Origin: Alkalicella caledoniensis
Lineage (GTDB): Bacteria > Bacillota > Proteinivoracia > Proteinivoracales > Proteinivoracaceae
NCBI RefSeq assembly: GCF_014467015.1
Contig: NZ_CP058559.1
Span: forward strand, 3,162,001 to 3,226,000
Direction: 5' to 3'
Length of the DNA stretch: 64,000 bases
Made by a program: the position numbers and the translations under genes. Positions 40,937 to 50,664 of the stretch are shown here, one piece after another; within the stretch, counting starts at the first letter, position 1; each line of letters starts with the position of its first letter. The notes below the pieces were generated by a model. It did no database searches. It was given only the letters and a program-made list of their open reading frames with translations, and was not told where the DNA came from.

Positions 40937-41914
40937 TTGAAGGATAAAGAAATGAGAGAATTTTTATGGGATTTGTACTACTTAGTTGAGGCAAATGTAC
41001 CCATAAAAGAAGCATTTGAAACCATGATAGATACAAATAAGAAGCATAATGAATTTTATATAAAAGTAGTTGATAGTTTAGCTGAAGGAGCTACCCTTGC
41101 CGATGGGTTAAAAGAGGCTGGCTTTAACAACTCCTACTATATAAATTTAATTGACATAAGTGAAAAGGGAAGTTTCTTAAAAGAAATGCTCTATGATATA
41201 TGCAACCTTTTAGAGGAACAAGAGAAAATTAAGTCATTATTAAAAAGTAGCCTTATATACCCAGCAATACTCATGATTTTTGCTCTTATTACCATGGTTT
41301 TTACTTTTACATACGTAATACCATCTGTCTCAAATATCTACACCGTACTTGGTGTGGAACAAAATATTGCAGTAAAGGTTATATTGAGAATCAACATACT
41401 GTATCCAGTACTCATGGGTTTAGGCCTATTCATAACCCATACCTACTTTAAAATCAAAAGGGAAGACTATCATAGAATTTTTCTTGTTGGTAGTTTGATC
41501 CAAAATCTAGATAAATTTCTATACTATAAAATGCTCACTAATTTACTACATAGGGGTATACCTCTCTATCAGGCCCTAGAGATTTTCAGTGACTATCCAA
41601 GGAAACAGCTAACTAAACTCTGGGCTACCATAAAAGAGGGGTTATATAGTGGTATGACTTTTAATAAAGCAGTGGAAAATGCAGGTGGAGAGAGCCCTTT
41701 GGTGATAAACTTCATTAAAATATCAGAACAAGGTGATGATCTAGCATCAGGGACAAAGAGGTGTGAGGTATTTTACCAGAAGTCTTTAGAAAAAAAACTT
41801 CTTTACTTTAGTAAGGTTTTTGAACCCATGGTTATTGCAGTAGTTGGAATAACTGTAACCACTGTTGTTCTTACATTACTACTTCCACTTTACCAGCTCT
41901 TTCAGAATATGTGA
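40937..41914 (+). CDS. ComGB/PilC-like inner-membrane platform protein
   Basis: About 325 residues from TTG 40937 (GTAGGGGTGAT upstream). Three hydrophobic segments (about residues 105-130, 145-165, 300-322) and two GspF repeats: FLWDLYYLVEANVPIKEAFETM and YYKMLTNLLHRGIPLYQALEI. It anchors the ATPase to the pseudopilus base in the membrane. Confidence 0.88.
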   Translation: MKDKEMREFLWDLYYLVEANVPIKEAFETMIDTNKKHNEFYIKVVDSLAEGATLADGLKEAGFNNSYYINLIDISEKGSFLKEMLYDICNLLEEQEKIKSLLKSSLIYPAILMIFALITMVFTFTYVIPSVSNIYTVLGVEQNIAVKVILRINILYPVLMGLGLFITHTYFKIKREDYHRIFLVGSLIQNLDKFLYYKMLTNLLHRGIPLYQALEIFSDYPRKQLTKLWATIKEGLYSGMTFNKAVENAGGESPLVINFIKISEQGDDLASGTKRCEVFYQKSLEKKLLYFSKVFEPMVIAVVGITVTTVVLTLLLPLYQLFQNM

Positions 41915-41925
41915 GGGGGATTACT

Positions 41926-42360
41926 ATGGACGAAAGGGGATTTACGTTACTTGAGATTACTATAACCATGGCAGTGTTGTCACTGGTATTCCTACTAGTT
42001 TTTTCACTACCCACAAAAGCCACTGATCACCTTACCATGGAGCAAACTATCTACCAAATTGCAAATGACATCATATACGCTAAAGAATATGCAAAAACAC
42101 ACACTGTCACTTTGGGATTCACCATATCCACAAGGGATAGCTACTATGTAATAAATAGAGGGAATAAAGAAATCCTAAAGGGTTATATTCCCAAGGAGTA
42201 CACCATTTCCACAGGGTTTGCTAGAAATGAGTTCTATATAAATAACAGTGGTGGAGTTAACTTATTTGGATCAATAACCCTCACAGACAAGGATGGGAAG
42301 CAGATTTGGCTCACTACAACTATTACCTCAGGAAGGGTTAAGGTGTATCTTAATGAATAA
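41926..42360 (+). CDS. Prepilin-like protein (ComGD type)
   Basis: 144 residues from ATG 41926 (GAGGGGGATTACT upstream). Type IV prepilin signature ERGFTLLEITITMAVLSLVF with cleavage after Gly6 and Glu at +5. Then an unremarkable beta-rich domain. Its position after ComGB suggests a minor or major pseudopilin. The next gene starts inside its final codons. Confidence 0.85.
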   Translation: MDERGFTLLEITITMAVLSLVFLLVFSLPTKATDHLTMEQTIYQIANDIIYAKEYAKTHTVTLGFTISTRDSYYVINRGNKEILKGYIPKEYTISTGFARNEFYINNSGGVNLFGSITLTDKDGKQIWLTTTITSGRVKVYLNE

Positions 42361-42706
42361 CAAAGGAGCCATGTTGTTAAGTGTAGGCTATGGTGCTTTG
42401 CTCGCTGCACTATTGGGGATCATATTTGCAACATCTGTTATTTTGGTTTTACAAGGAACAAAACGTGATGAGCTACACCTACAGGGAGTTATTGAGGCCA
42501 ATAATATAATAGCAATTTATAAGGCTAAGGATTTAGATGAACTTATGAACAATAGCTATAAATTAGAAGGAATTTCCAAATTTAATGGAGAAATAAATAT
42601 ATATAAGGATAATGAATTTATAGTTTTAGATGTAATTCTCCACTATAGTTACAGTAATAAAGATGACTTAGTTAATGTGAGGGGTTATCGATATGTGGGG
42701 GAATAA
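42353..42706 (+). CDS. Small membrane pseudopilin-like protein
   Basis: 117 residues from ATG 42353, overlapping the previous stop codon. The N-terminus MNNKGAMLLSVGYGALLAALLGIIFATSV keeps the Lys-Gly and hydrophobic helix but lacks the Glu5 of a classic prepilin, in the way ComGE or GspK-type minor pilins do. The rest is a short beta-rich domain. Function in the pseudopilus is inferred from position. Confidence 0.6.
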   Translation: MNNKGAMLLSVGYGALLAALLGIIFATSVILVLQGTKRDELHLQGVIEANNIIAIYKAKDLDELMNNSYKLEGISKFNGEINIYKDNEFIVLDVILHYSYSNKDDLVNVRGYRYVGE

Positions 42707-43157
42707 GGGGTTCACCCTGCTAGAGATGGTTGTGGCAGTAGCACTTATAAGTTTAATCTTACTAGTAATTGCATCCATGATCTTGACATACACAAACTCA
42801 TGGGACTACCTTAGGGATTCCGGTGAAAGGGATTATGCAATCAGGACCATAAGCACGTTTTTTCACAAGGAAGTTAAACTCATGGACCTAGATAAAGAAA
42901 TCTATGTGGATAACAACAACATTAACCGTGGGAACAGACTTAATTATACTGTGAAAAATTCCACAACAAAAAGCTATATCGATAGTCTGCATGCTGCAAG
43001 TAGTGGATTAATAAGCCTAAGGAATCATGATGGCACAAGGAGTATAACAATTGCTGACAACGTATCTTTCATCCACTTTACTGTTGACGAGGACTTTTTG
43101 CATATTGTTTTTAGGATTAAAGGAGAAGAGTATGGTATGGTGATACCATGGCAGTAA
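42693..43157 (+). CDS. Prepilin-like protein (ComGF/GspJ type)
   Basis: 154 residues. NKGFTLLEMVVAVALISLILLV is a full prepilin signature with Glu at +5. The C-terminal part, with VSFIHFTVDEDFLHIVFRIKGEEY, resembles ComGF or GspJ minor pseudopilins. Starts at ATG 42693 with GAGGGG upstream, overlapping the previous gene by 14 bases. Confidence 0.82.
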   Translation: MWGNKGFTLLEMVVAVALISLILLVIASMILTYTNSWDYLRDSGERDYAIRTISTFFHKEVKLMDLDKEIYVDNNNINRGNRLNYTVKNSTTKSYIDSLHAASSGLISLRNHDGTRSITIADNVSFIHFTVDEDFLHIVFRIKGEEYGMVIPWQ

Positions 43158-43540
43158 GCAAAAGGGGAAGTATAAATATATTTGTGCTGGTAATTATGTT
43201 TATAATACTGGGAGGAATATCCATACTAATTTACCAGTACGGAAGACAAACGGAAACAAACCAAATGTTTTATATTAAAAATCAATCCATGCAGATGGCT
43301 TTAGCTGTGGAAGAAAAATTTTTAAGTAATTACACCGAACTAAACTTAGGACACTTTGATGGAATAATAGAAGATGGCAGGTACTGTGTTAGCATATCTG
43401 AACATGAAAATAAGAAGAAAATCTTCATCATTGTGGAATATAGCGGTGTCCCTTTTACAATAGAGATAACTCTTGACAATGAAGGGCAAATAGAGAAAAG
43501 ACTTGACAATGTACCGAAAGGGGAGACGTTATGTTGGTGA
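43148..43540 (+). CDS. Minor pseudopilus component (PilX/ComGG-like position)
   Basis: 130 residues. SKRGSINIFVLVIMFIILGGISILIYQYG gives an N-terminal helix with a basic-Gly start, like PilX-type pilus proteins, then a domain of about 90 residues. No clear family. Overlaps its neighbours by 10 bases on each side. Confidence 0.55.
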   Translation: MAVSKRGSINIFVLVIMFIILGGISILIYQYGRQTETNQMFYIKNQSMQMALAVEEKFLSNYTELNLGHFDGIIEDGRYCVSISEHENKKKIFIIVEYSGVPFTIEITLDNEGQIEKRLDNVPKGETLCW

Positions 43541-44970
43541 ATAGTTGTTTAGAGAAGGATTTTGTAAAAGCAAAACCTGAAGCTTCAGTCTTCGAAGTGA
43601 TTGAGATAATGAAAGAAAGGGGTTCATCATGTGGCTATGTGGTAAATTCTAAAGATGAATTAGTGGGTATGATAACAAGTAGTACCATCTACGGATTTAT
43701 TACCGATAACTTAAGTGTTGATTTAACAATAGATCAAATGATGATACCAATTAAAGAAATTAGGTATGTATACCCCGACACAGGTTTGAAAAATGTAATG
43801 GACGTATTTACTAAATATGATGTAAAATATCTACCTGTACTAGAATCTGCTTATAGCTTTAAGATGGTTGGTTTTGTCAGTCATAAAGAAATACTTAAGC
43901 ACTACATGAACTGGCAAATGCAAATACAGATGGAAAATCTTCAAGAAAAGAGAGCCAGGGAAATACTAAATTCTTTAAATGAAGGCCTTATAGTTGTAGA
44001 TAAAGACTTAATCATCAGAGAGTTTAACCCAGCTGCTGAGATTTTGACAGGGTTAAAGGCACAGGATCGTATAGGAAAAAGGTCATCTAACATAAGTAGC
44101 AAACCATCCATAACTGAAATTGTCATGAGCACAGGTCAGGCTAGGTACAATGTGGAGACACAGATGCAAGATGGAAGGGTTTTTTTAGTAAATTATGTCC
44201 CTATGCGTCATAATGGGAGTGATAAAGTTACAGGTGTTATACAAACATTTACAGACATGACTAAGATTAAAACCTTACAGGTGCAATTATCTAAAACAAA
44301 AGAAGAACTAGATAAAGCTTTCGCACTGACTTTGCCAAATTCTAAGGTTGAATATAAGTTAAAAAGCACCCCTGAATACAGGGATGAATATGATTCAGAT
44401 AAGTCTACAATAAAAATCACTGAAACCATTGAAGGTGGGGGCTATTTGCATGTTGTTAACTGTTTAAAGGTTGCAGCAGACTTCAATGAAATGGGGCTTA
44501 TGAAGTTAATAGGAATTAACAAGGATACATTAGTTGAAGCCATAATCTTTCACGATTTAGGTAAATCCCAACCTAATTTGAAGGTTGGAGATGTGGTCAC
44601 ACCTGAAGAAGCCTTTGAAGAAGGAATATTTCATGCTGGTAGAAGTGCTGATCTGGCAGATAAATTCTACGGAAAAGATGAAGATGTGGTTAATATAATA
44701 AGGTACCATCACCATACTGAGGAGATGCTTCCTAAGGACTTCCCAACACACCTTTTACCATTACTTAGACTTTTCAAGGTTATCGACGGGTTATCTGCAG
44801 CTTTAACAAGACGTAGTGCAAAGGTTACATACAAGTCTGAGGGTTCTAGACTAATAGTATTTGAAGAAAATAAGCATCCGAAGTATAATAGAGTATTAGA
44901 ATTAGATTTATATACTGGAAGAGGTTCAGAAAAACCTTTAGGAGGAAAAATAGAAGATGGAGTTAATTAA
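43531..44970 (+). CDS. CBS-PAS-HD signalling protein
   Basis: 479 residues. Two CBS motifs (about 1-125: FVKAKPEASVFEVIEIMKERG, DQMMIPIKEIRYVYPDTGLKNVMDVF), a PAS domain (about 145-250: ILNSLNEGLIVVDKDLIIREFNPAAE), a coiled-coil linker and an HD-type domain with FHDLGK, an HxG segment (IFHAGRSAD) and YHHHTEE. The CBS and PAS parts resemble those of sigma-54 activators, but the output is an HD phosphohydrolase-like domain. Nucleotide hydrolysis is likely; the substrate is unknown. It overlaps the pseudopilus gene by 10 bases and ComFB by 14, so it is part of the same operon. Confidence 0.82.
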   Translation: MLVNSCLEKDFVKAKPEASVFEVIEIMKERGSSCGYVVNSKDELVGMITSSTIYGFITDNLSVDLTIDQMMIPIKEIRYVYPDTGLKNVMDVFTKYDVKYLPVLESAYSFKMVGFVSHKEILKHYMNWQMQIQMENLQEKRAREILNSLNEGLIVVDKDLIIREFNPAAEILTGLKAQDRIGKRSSNISSKPSITEIVMSTGQARYNVETQMQDGRVFLVNYVPMRHNGSDKVTGVIQTFTDMTKIKTLQVQLSKTKEELDKAFALTLPNSKVEYKLKSTPEYRDEYDSDKSTIKITETIEGGGYLHVVNCLKVAADFNEMGLMKLIGINKDTLVEAIIFHDLGKSQPNLKVGDVVTPEEAFEEGIFHAGRSADLADKFYGKDEDVVNIIRYHHHTEEMLPKDFPTHLLPLLRLFKVIDGLSAALTRRSAKVTYKSEGSRLIVFEENKHPKYNRVLELDLYTGRGSEKPLGGKIEDGVN

Positions 44971-45217
44971 CTATACGGAGATCATGGTTAAAGAACAACT
45001 AGAAGAAGTAATTATGAGTAGTGAAGTATGCAGATGTGAGCAATGCAAGCTAGATATCATGGCAATAGCATTAAATAATTTGCCCCCACGATATGTGGTA
45101 ACGGAAAAAGGAAGGATATTTTCAAAGGTACAAGCCTTCAATACTCAAATCAGCGTAGATGTGGTAGGAGCGATAACGGATGCAGTTAACAAGGTTAAAG
45201 GAAAACCTAACCATTAG
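44957..45217 (+). CDS. ComFB-family protein
   Basis: 86 residues. EVCRCEQCKLDIMAIALNNLPPRYVVTEKGRIF with the Cys triplet matches the late competence ComFB family; some members bind cyclic dinucleotides, which is a reported family property rather than seen here. It follows the HD-domain protein. Its end overlaps aroK by 38 bases. Confidence 0.88.
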   Translation: MELINYTEIMVKEQLEEVIMSSEVCRCEQCKLDIMAIALNNLPPRYVVTEKGRIFSKVQAFNTQISVDVVGAITDAVNKVKGKPNH

Positions 45218-45713
45218 AAGAATAGTATTTATAGGCTTTATGGGTTGTGGGAAAACAACCATATCAGAAGAAATCCAAAAATATATAAATGAGCCATTGT
45301 ACAACATAGATAAAATAATACAACTGCAAGAACAAAGGACTATTTCTGATATATTTTTTCATAGGGGTGAAAAATTTTTTAGAGATACAGAAGAAAAAAT
45401 CATCTCATCCCTAACTATGAACTCTACGGGCATTATTGACTGCGGCGGCGGAGCTGTTGAACGAGAGGTCAATATGCGACACCTGGGGACATGGGGCGAA
45501 GTCTTTTGGCTTGACTGTCCATTGGAAATTATTCAAAAGAGGGTAGAAAATAGTGATAGGCCACTTTTGCAAAACAAGGGTCACAAAGAGCTGAAAGATT
45601 TTTATCTAAGACGTAACCAGCTATACAAAAAGTACAGTAAACATAGAATCGATTCTTCAAGGGAAATACAAATAATAATTAACAATATAATGGAAATACT
45701 AAGCAAGGGATAA
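45180..45713 (+). CDS. aroK: Shikimate kinase
   Basis: 177 residues. Walker A FMGCGKTTI, the shikimate-binding Asp/Arg in YNIDKIIQLQEQRTISDIFFHRGEKFFRDTEE, CGGGAV, and the LID Arg in DRPLL are in place. It phosphorylates shikimate. ATG 45180 has GTAGGAG 9 bases upstream, so the overlap with comFB is accepted. The aroE-comG-aroK arrangement is common in clostridia. Confidence 0.9.
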   Translation: MQLTRLKENLTIRRIVFIGFMGCGKTTISEEIQKYINEPLYNIDKIIQLQEQRTISDIFFHRGEKFFRDTEEKIISSLTMNSTGIIDCGGGAVEREVNMRHLGTWGEVFWLDCPLEIIQKRVENSDRPLLQNKGHKELKDFYLRRNQLYKKYSKHRIDSSREIQIIINNIMEILSKG

Positions 45714-45715
45714 AA

Positions 45716-45752
45716 AAATCTCCTCCTTTTAAATAAAGGGGGAGATTATTTT
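45716..45752 (+). terminator. Intrinsic terminator after aroK
   Basis: ATCTCCTCCTTT pairs with AAAGGGGGAGAT around TAAAT and is followed by TATTTT. It closes the aroE/comG/aroK region. Confidence 0.8.
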
Positions 45753-45773
45753 GCTTAAGGAGATGAATTTGAG

Positions 45774-48700
45774 ATGACCATAGGAGAGTTGGCAGTTAAA
45801 AGACCAGTGGCCATGCTTATGTTTATGTGTTTTGTTTTGCTACTGGGCTTTGTTTCTTTAACGAACTTACAAATGGATTTGCTACCTAAGATATCTCCAC
45901 CAGTACTAGCTGTGGTTACAAGGATGCCAAATGCTGCACCCCAGGAGATGTCAACTCTAATAACAGAACCATTAGAGGCAATTGTTGGCACTGCCAGTGG
46001 CCTAAAAAAGATAACATCACATTCCCAGGAGGGTAATTCCTTAATAGTACTGGAATTTAACTGGGGAAGTGATTTAGATACAGTGCGAGATGAACTAAAG
46101 GATAGAATTGAGTTAATGCCCCTTCCGGAAGATGCCACAAAACCCATGGTGGTGAAATTTGACCCCACAAGTATGCCTATTCTAAAACTTTCTGTAACAG
46201 GGGAGAAGGAATTAACTGAGATACAAAGGTTTGTGGAAGACACAGTGGCTCCTGAAATTGATAGTGTGCCTGGTGTTGCCTCTGTGGACATAAGTGGACA
46301 GCTTACCAGAGAAGTACAACTTCAACTAAATGAAGAAAGGCTCAGGGAGTTAAATCTTAGCCCAAATGCTTTAGTCCAAATTATTTCCTATAATAATTTG
46401 AATTTGCCTGCTGATAAACTTCAAAAGGATAATAAAAACCTACCTGTAAGGGTAGTGGGACAGTTTGAGGATATTAAGGAGCTGGAAAACCTAGCTGTTT
46501 CAATGGTCCCAGGCTCTGATTCCATAAAACCCATTTATCTAAAGGATATTGTTGAGATTCGTGATACATATGCACCAGTAAGTTCAATAAATAGAACCAA
46601 TGGGAACCCAGGTATAAATCTTTCAATACAGAGGGAAGGAGATGCAAATTTAGTTACTGTAACCCAAGGAGTTTTAAGAAAAATTGAAGAGCTGAAAAAG
46701 GATGGATATGAAATAACCCTCACCATGAATCAAGGAGAAATAGTGGAACGTTCCATAGGGAACATATTTCAAAACCTTATTATAGGTGGAGCTTTGGCAA
46801 TAGTGATTTTATTGGTATTTCTTAGAAGCCCCCTAAGCACACTTATTATAGCTGTATCCATACCCTTTTCCATAGTTGCAACATTTGTACTTATGCACTT
46901 TGCGGGGCTTACCTTGAACCTGATGACACTAGGAGGTTTAGCCTTAGGTGTTGGAATGCTAGTTGACAACTCCATTGTGGTTATCGAGAATATTTATAGA
47001 CACTTGCAAAGGGGTGAAAATACAGTTGAAGCTGCTAAAAAGGGAGCAGATGAAGTGGCAATGGCTATTACAGCATCAACATTAACTACCATGGCTGTAT
47101 TTTTGCCAGTGGTTTTCGTAGGTGGTCTTACAGGGGAAATCTTTGGCGAGTTAGCCATAACAGTGGCTTTTGCCCTACTAGCATCATTAGTGGTGGCCCT
47201 TACAGTTATACCAATGCTCGCATCAATAATTTTAAAGTACCGTAAAGGCAAGATCACAGGGTACAAAGAGTGGAAGCCCTATAGTAATTTTTTAAGATAT
47301 CCACTTAAGTTTCGCCTAATAACATTACTTATAACCATTGCTGTCTTTGCTGCTGCCATGTCACAGTTCGGGGGAATTGGCAGAGAATTCATACCCGAGA
47401 TGGATGAGGGAGCTTTCAACATAAATCTATCTATGCCTGTGGGTACAAAATTAGACGTTACAAATACAGAGGTTGAAAAAGTTGAAAGAGTATTAGAAGA
47501 CTATGAAGGAATTAGAGCCTACTCAGTGAGAGTTGGTAAAAACGAAGGCACAACCAGTGGCAGCAATACACATACCGCCGAGATAAGCGTTATGCTAGTG
47601 GACAAAGCAGATAGAGAGATGGAAACCAAGGAGTACATGGATAAAATAAGGGAAGACCTTGTGGATATAGATGGAGAATTAGGCTTTGAACAGCAAAATG
47701 AGCTTCGTTCCATGGCTGGCAGTAGTGAGATGCAGTTGGTACTAAGGGGTAGAACCCTCGCGGGTGTTCAGCAGCAGACCCAACGTATTGTAGATGAATT
47801 AAAGGCCATGGACAATTTAGGTGAAGTTAAAAGTAACTTAGAAGACCAAAAACCAGAAATCCAAATAAATGTAGATAAAGACAGAGCTATCCTTTACGGG
47901 CTAACAACTGCTCAGATTGCTCAAAGGGTAAGGGTGGAACTTGGAGGAGAAAGAATCACCTACTTAACACATAATGGTCAAAGGATAGAAGTAAGACTGA
48001 CAACTCCCCTAACCCAAACAAAGGATTATAACGAGCTTATGCAGCTGACTATCCCAACGAATATGGGAGAAATAACCTTAGATCAAGTGGCAGAGATCAA
48101 AGAAGCCATGGGTCCCCAAACTATATACAGAGAAAACCAACAGGTAACAGGATTAATAGAAGCTAAGATAGTAGATGGAGACTTAGGAACTGTTCAAAAT
48201 GATATACAAGGGATTATTGATGAATTAAGCCTACCAGTTGGGTATCAAACGGAGTTCACAGGTTCCGCTCAACTCATGGAAGAAGGCTTTGCAGGACTTC
48301 AGTTTGCCCTGATACTTGCCATAGCTCTGGTTTATATGATTATGGCAGCCCAGTTTGAATCACTGCTTAACCCATTTATAATAATATTCACCATGCCCTT
48401 TGCCCTGATAGGAGTTGTGCTAGCACTACTCCTATCAGGTAGAGCCTTAGGAATAACAGCATATATTGGGATAATAATGCTGGCGGGGATAGTTGTTAAC
48501 AACGGAATCGTTATGGTGGACTATATCAATGGACTAAGAAGAGAAGGTATGGAAAAACAAGAAGCCATAATCCACGGTGCAAGCGTAAGGCTTAGACCCA
48601 TATTAATGACTGCCCTAACCACAGTCCTAGCCCTAGTTCCCCTAGCCCTAGGAATAGGAGAAGGGGCAGAAATGCAAGCTCCAATGGCCACAGCAGTTGT

Positions 48701-48785
48701 AGGTGGTCTTGTCACATCTACCATACTTACTTTGATTGTGATACCAGTGTTGTATTCGTACTTGTCTCCGAAGAGAATAAAATAA
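45774..48785 (+). CDS. RND-family efflux pump, AcrB/Swr type
   Basis: 1003 residues, full length. Twelve membrane helices in two repeats: LMTLGGLALGVGMLVDNSIVVIENIYRH is the proton-relay helix with two Asp-like residues, FTMPFALIGVVLALLL and AGIVVNNGIVMVDYIN the second repeat. Two large external loops lie between. The substrate is unknown; Firmicute homologues export lipids, detergents or drugs. No membrane-fusion partner gene lies beside it, unlike Gram-negative pumps. Its terminator was split by the mobile element at 48802. Confidence 0.93.
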   Translation: MTIGELAVKRPVAMLMFMCFVLLLGFVSLTNLQMDLLPKISPPVLAVVTRMPNAAPQEMSTLITEPLEAIVGTASGLKKITSHSQEGNSLIVLEFNWGSDLDTVRDELKDRIELMPLPEDATKPMVVKFDPTSMPILKLSVTGEKELTEIQRFVEDTVAPEIDSVPGVASVDISGQLTREVQLQLNEERLRELNLSPNALVQIISYNNLNLPADKLQKDNKNLPVRVVGQFEDIKELENLAVSMVPGSDSIKPIYLKDIVEIRDTYAPVSSINRTNGNPGINLSIQREGDANLVTVTQGVLRKIEELKKDGYEITLTMNQGEIVERSIGNIFQNLIIGGALAIVILLVFLRSPLSTLIIAVSIPFSIVATFVLMHFAGLTLNLMTLGGLALGVGMLVDNSIVVIENIYRHLQRGENTVEAAKKGADEVAMAITASTLTTMAVFLPVVFVGGLTGEIFGELAITVAFALLASLVVALTVIPMLASIILKYRKGKITGYKEWKPYSNFLRYPLKFRLITLLITIAVFAAAMSQFGGIGREFIPEMDEGAFNINLSMPVGTKLDVTNTEVEKVERVLEDYEGIRAYSVRVGKNEGTTSGSNTHTAEISVMLVDKADREMETKEYMDKIREDLVDIDGELGFEQQNELRSMAGSSEMQLVLRGRTLAGVQQQTQRIVDELKAMDNLGEVKSNLEDQKPEIQINVDKDRAILYGLTTAQIAQRVRVELGGERITYLTHNGQRIEVRLTTPLTQTKDYNELMQLTIPTNMGEITLDQVAEIKEAMGPQTIYRENQQVTGLIEAKIVDGDLGTVQNDIQGIIDELSLPVGYQTEFTGSAQLMEEGFAGLQFALILAIALVYMIMAAQFESLLNPFIIIFTMPFALIGVVLALLLSGRALGITAYIGIIMLAGIVVNNGIVMVDYINGLRREGMEKQEAIIHGASVRLRPILMTALTTVLALVPLALGIGEGAEMQAPMATAVVGGLVTSTILTLIVIPVLYSYLSPKRIK

Positions 48786-48791
48786 ACTACG

Positions 48792-48801
48792 AAAGCGCCA
48801 A
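48792..48801 (+). terminator. Left half of RND-gene terminator, split by insertion
   Basis: AAAGCGCC here pairs with GGCGCTTT at 52547-52554. Without the element (one CAA kept) the sequence reads AAAGCGCC-AAC-GGCGCTTT-GAATTTT, a normal terminator 6 bases after the stop codon. Confidence 0.8.
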
Positions 48802-48849
48802 TGAACATGCCCCTGTCAAGTAGACAGTAGAAAAAACAAAAAATACTAT

Positions 48850-48885
48850 GCCGTCAATCATTAATTTGATTGGCGTTATTTTTTT
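48850..48885 (+). terminator. Hairpin with T-run at the 3' end of the IS3 element
   Basis: CAATCA / TGATTG stem around TTAATT, with flanking GCC/GGC pairing and a run of seven T. It could block transcription entering the element from the RND side. Confidence 0.55.
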
Positions 48886-48944
48886 GAAGGTGTTATTTAT
48901 TTTACCCGCATTTATTCCACGGTCCTGTTGACATGGGGGCCCCT

Positions 48945-49029
48945 GTACCCTCTGGACTCCCATTTTTAGGCGGAAGTTGATACTTGACAAATATTTGGCT
49001 TCCGCCACACACATTTTACCAGAGGGTAC
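48945..49029. repeat. Nested hairpin inside the IS3 element's non-coding end
   Basis: Outer arms GTACCCTCTGG / CCAGAGGGTAC enclose inner arms GGCGGAAG / CTTCCGCC. It is more GC-rich than the surroundings. Its purpose is unknown; it may be part of the element or a small passenger. Confidence 0.7.
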
Positions 49030-49063
49030 CCCCCATATAAACAGGCTTTCGCGGCATAAAAGC

Positions 49064-49968
49064 TTATGCTACCTTACTTAAAAGGTGTTGCCTATACTCC
49101 ATTGGAGTCATACATTCAAGCCTCTTCTGATAACGATGATTATTGTAATACTCTATGTATTCAATGACAGCAGATTCCAATTCCTGATATGAGCTGAATT
49201 TGTTGAGATAGTACATTTCTGACTTAAGGGTACCAAAAAATGCCTCCATAGGGCCGTTATCTATACAACGGGAGATTCTAGACATACTCTGTGTCATACC
49301 CGCATTATCTAGCTTGTTTTTGAACACTTTTGATGTGTACTGAAATCCCCTGTCACTATGGAAAATTGGCTTTGCATCAGGGTGCTGTTCATGGGCAATG
49401 TCAAAGGTTCTAAATACCAGTACATTGTTGTTTGAATTACCTAAGACAAAGGACACTATGCTCTTATCCCCCAGATCAAGTATGGCACTTAAATAAGCTT
49501 TTCCACTTTTTCCATACTTCATCTCTGTCACATCAGTAAGCCACTTCTCCCCAAACCTATTTGCAGAAAAGTCCCTATTTAGTATGTTTTTTGCTGTAAT
49601 TTCTGGTGTGGATTTGATGTACCTCTTTCTCTTTCTACGACATACAGATTTTAGGTTTAGTATATTCATCAGCCTATATATTCTCTTATGATTTACATGG
49701 AAATCTTGCTCTCTATTTAACTTGATTGTCATCTGGCGATATCCAAGTATACCGCCTTTCTCTTCATATGCATCTCTGATTAATGGTATTAAAGTTTTGT
49801 TAAATTGTTCATTAGTACTTGCTTCTCTGTTTAACCATTTGTAATATGAGGAACGTTGAACCTTCGCAAAAACACAGAGTTTTGTGATTGAATAACCTTT
49901 AGTCTTTTTAAGTTCCTGTATCGTAAGATAGATCGTCTCATATCTTACTTGGCTTAAAACCGCCCCCT
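49064..49968 (-). CDS. IS150-type OrfB transposase (DDE), read by -1 frameshift from orfA
   Basis: The open frame on the minus strand runs from a G5 tract near 49963-49967 to the stop at 49064, about 300 residues, the full OrfB length; a start codon first occurs only at 49732. It has the helix region YSITKLCVFAKVQRSSYYKW, then the DDE core: Asp in WLTDVTEMKY, Asp in FHSDRGFQYTS, Glu in DNGPMEAFFGTLKSEMYY. OrfAB fusion by -1 slippage is standard for IS3 elements. Confidence 0.85.
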
Positions 49969-50473
49969 TTCTATTTCTTTCAACTTTTTTAAAAAATCTA
50001 TCTCCATTTGCTTCTGGCGAATTTCAGCTTCAAGTAGTTTGTTTTGGGCTTTAAGTTTGTCCATTTCAGACATGTCATCTTCTGACTTTCTTTTGCCTCG
50101 CTTGTCTTGAAGGGCTTCTATACCTTTTTTTAGGTATTTATTAGTCCATGAATTAACCTGCTGGTAAGATACATTAAACTTCTGTGCTGTTTCAACATAG
50201 TTGCATTTATTCTCAATACAGTACTTTACTATTTCTACTCTTTCATCAAAATGGGTCTTTCTTCCTTTAGTCATGATAGATACTCCTCCAGTACCAGAAG
50301 ATTTTAATTTCTCATAACTATTATACTTCATAACCCATGTATGAAGTATCCCTGTAGAGCGTATTCCATATTGAAAACATATATCATGCAAAGAACCCTT
50401 ACCAGAAAGGTATTCCTTTATCGCCAATTCCTTTGCATTTGAAGAATGGCTAGTATTCTTTGCACTAGTAGTC
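49954..50473 (-). pseudogene. IS150-type orfA, 3' part (gene split by insertion)
   Basis: Carries the second and third helix-turn-helix units (NAKELAIKEYLSGKGSLHDICFQYGI and RVEIVKYCIENKCNYVETAQKFNV) and a leucine-zipper-like coiled coil (MDKLKAQNKLLEAEIRQKQMEIDFLKKLKEIE). Its 5' part is at 52304-52473. Joined at one copy of the 6-bp duplication the frame is perfectly continuous (DGLTTSAKNTS). Confidence 0.85.
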
Positions 50474-50664
50474 GGTGTTTGTCAATAAAGTTGTCGCATT
50501 TTAATAAAAATAATTATGAGTTCTGGACCCGATTTGTCATTGACATGGAGCCTCTGCCCGGTCCTTAAAGGCATGCCCATAAATAATAAGTCCTGCCTTT
50601 TCAACAGGCTACCATGTGGGCCTCTCCAAGTAAATGATACGCTTCGCCAAATCTAGTCTTGTGA

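Noticed and set aside
45197-45216. AUU start (45213) for aroK as a third non-canonical start
   Set aside because: ATG 45180 has a good GTAGGAG ribosome site at 9 bases, so a normal start exists.
50474-50664. Possible shared repeat (TTGACATGG) between the 3' ends of the two IS elements
   Set aside because: Only about 9 bases match; too short to claim common origin.
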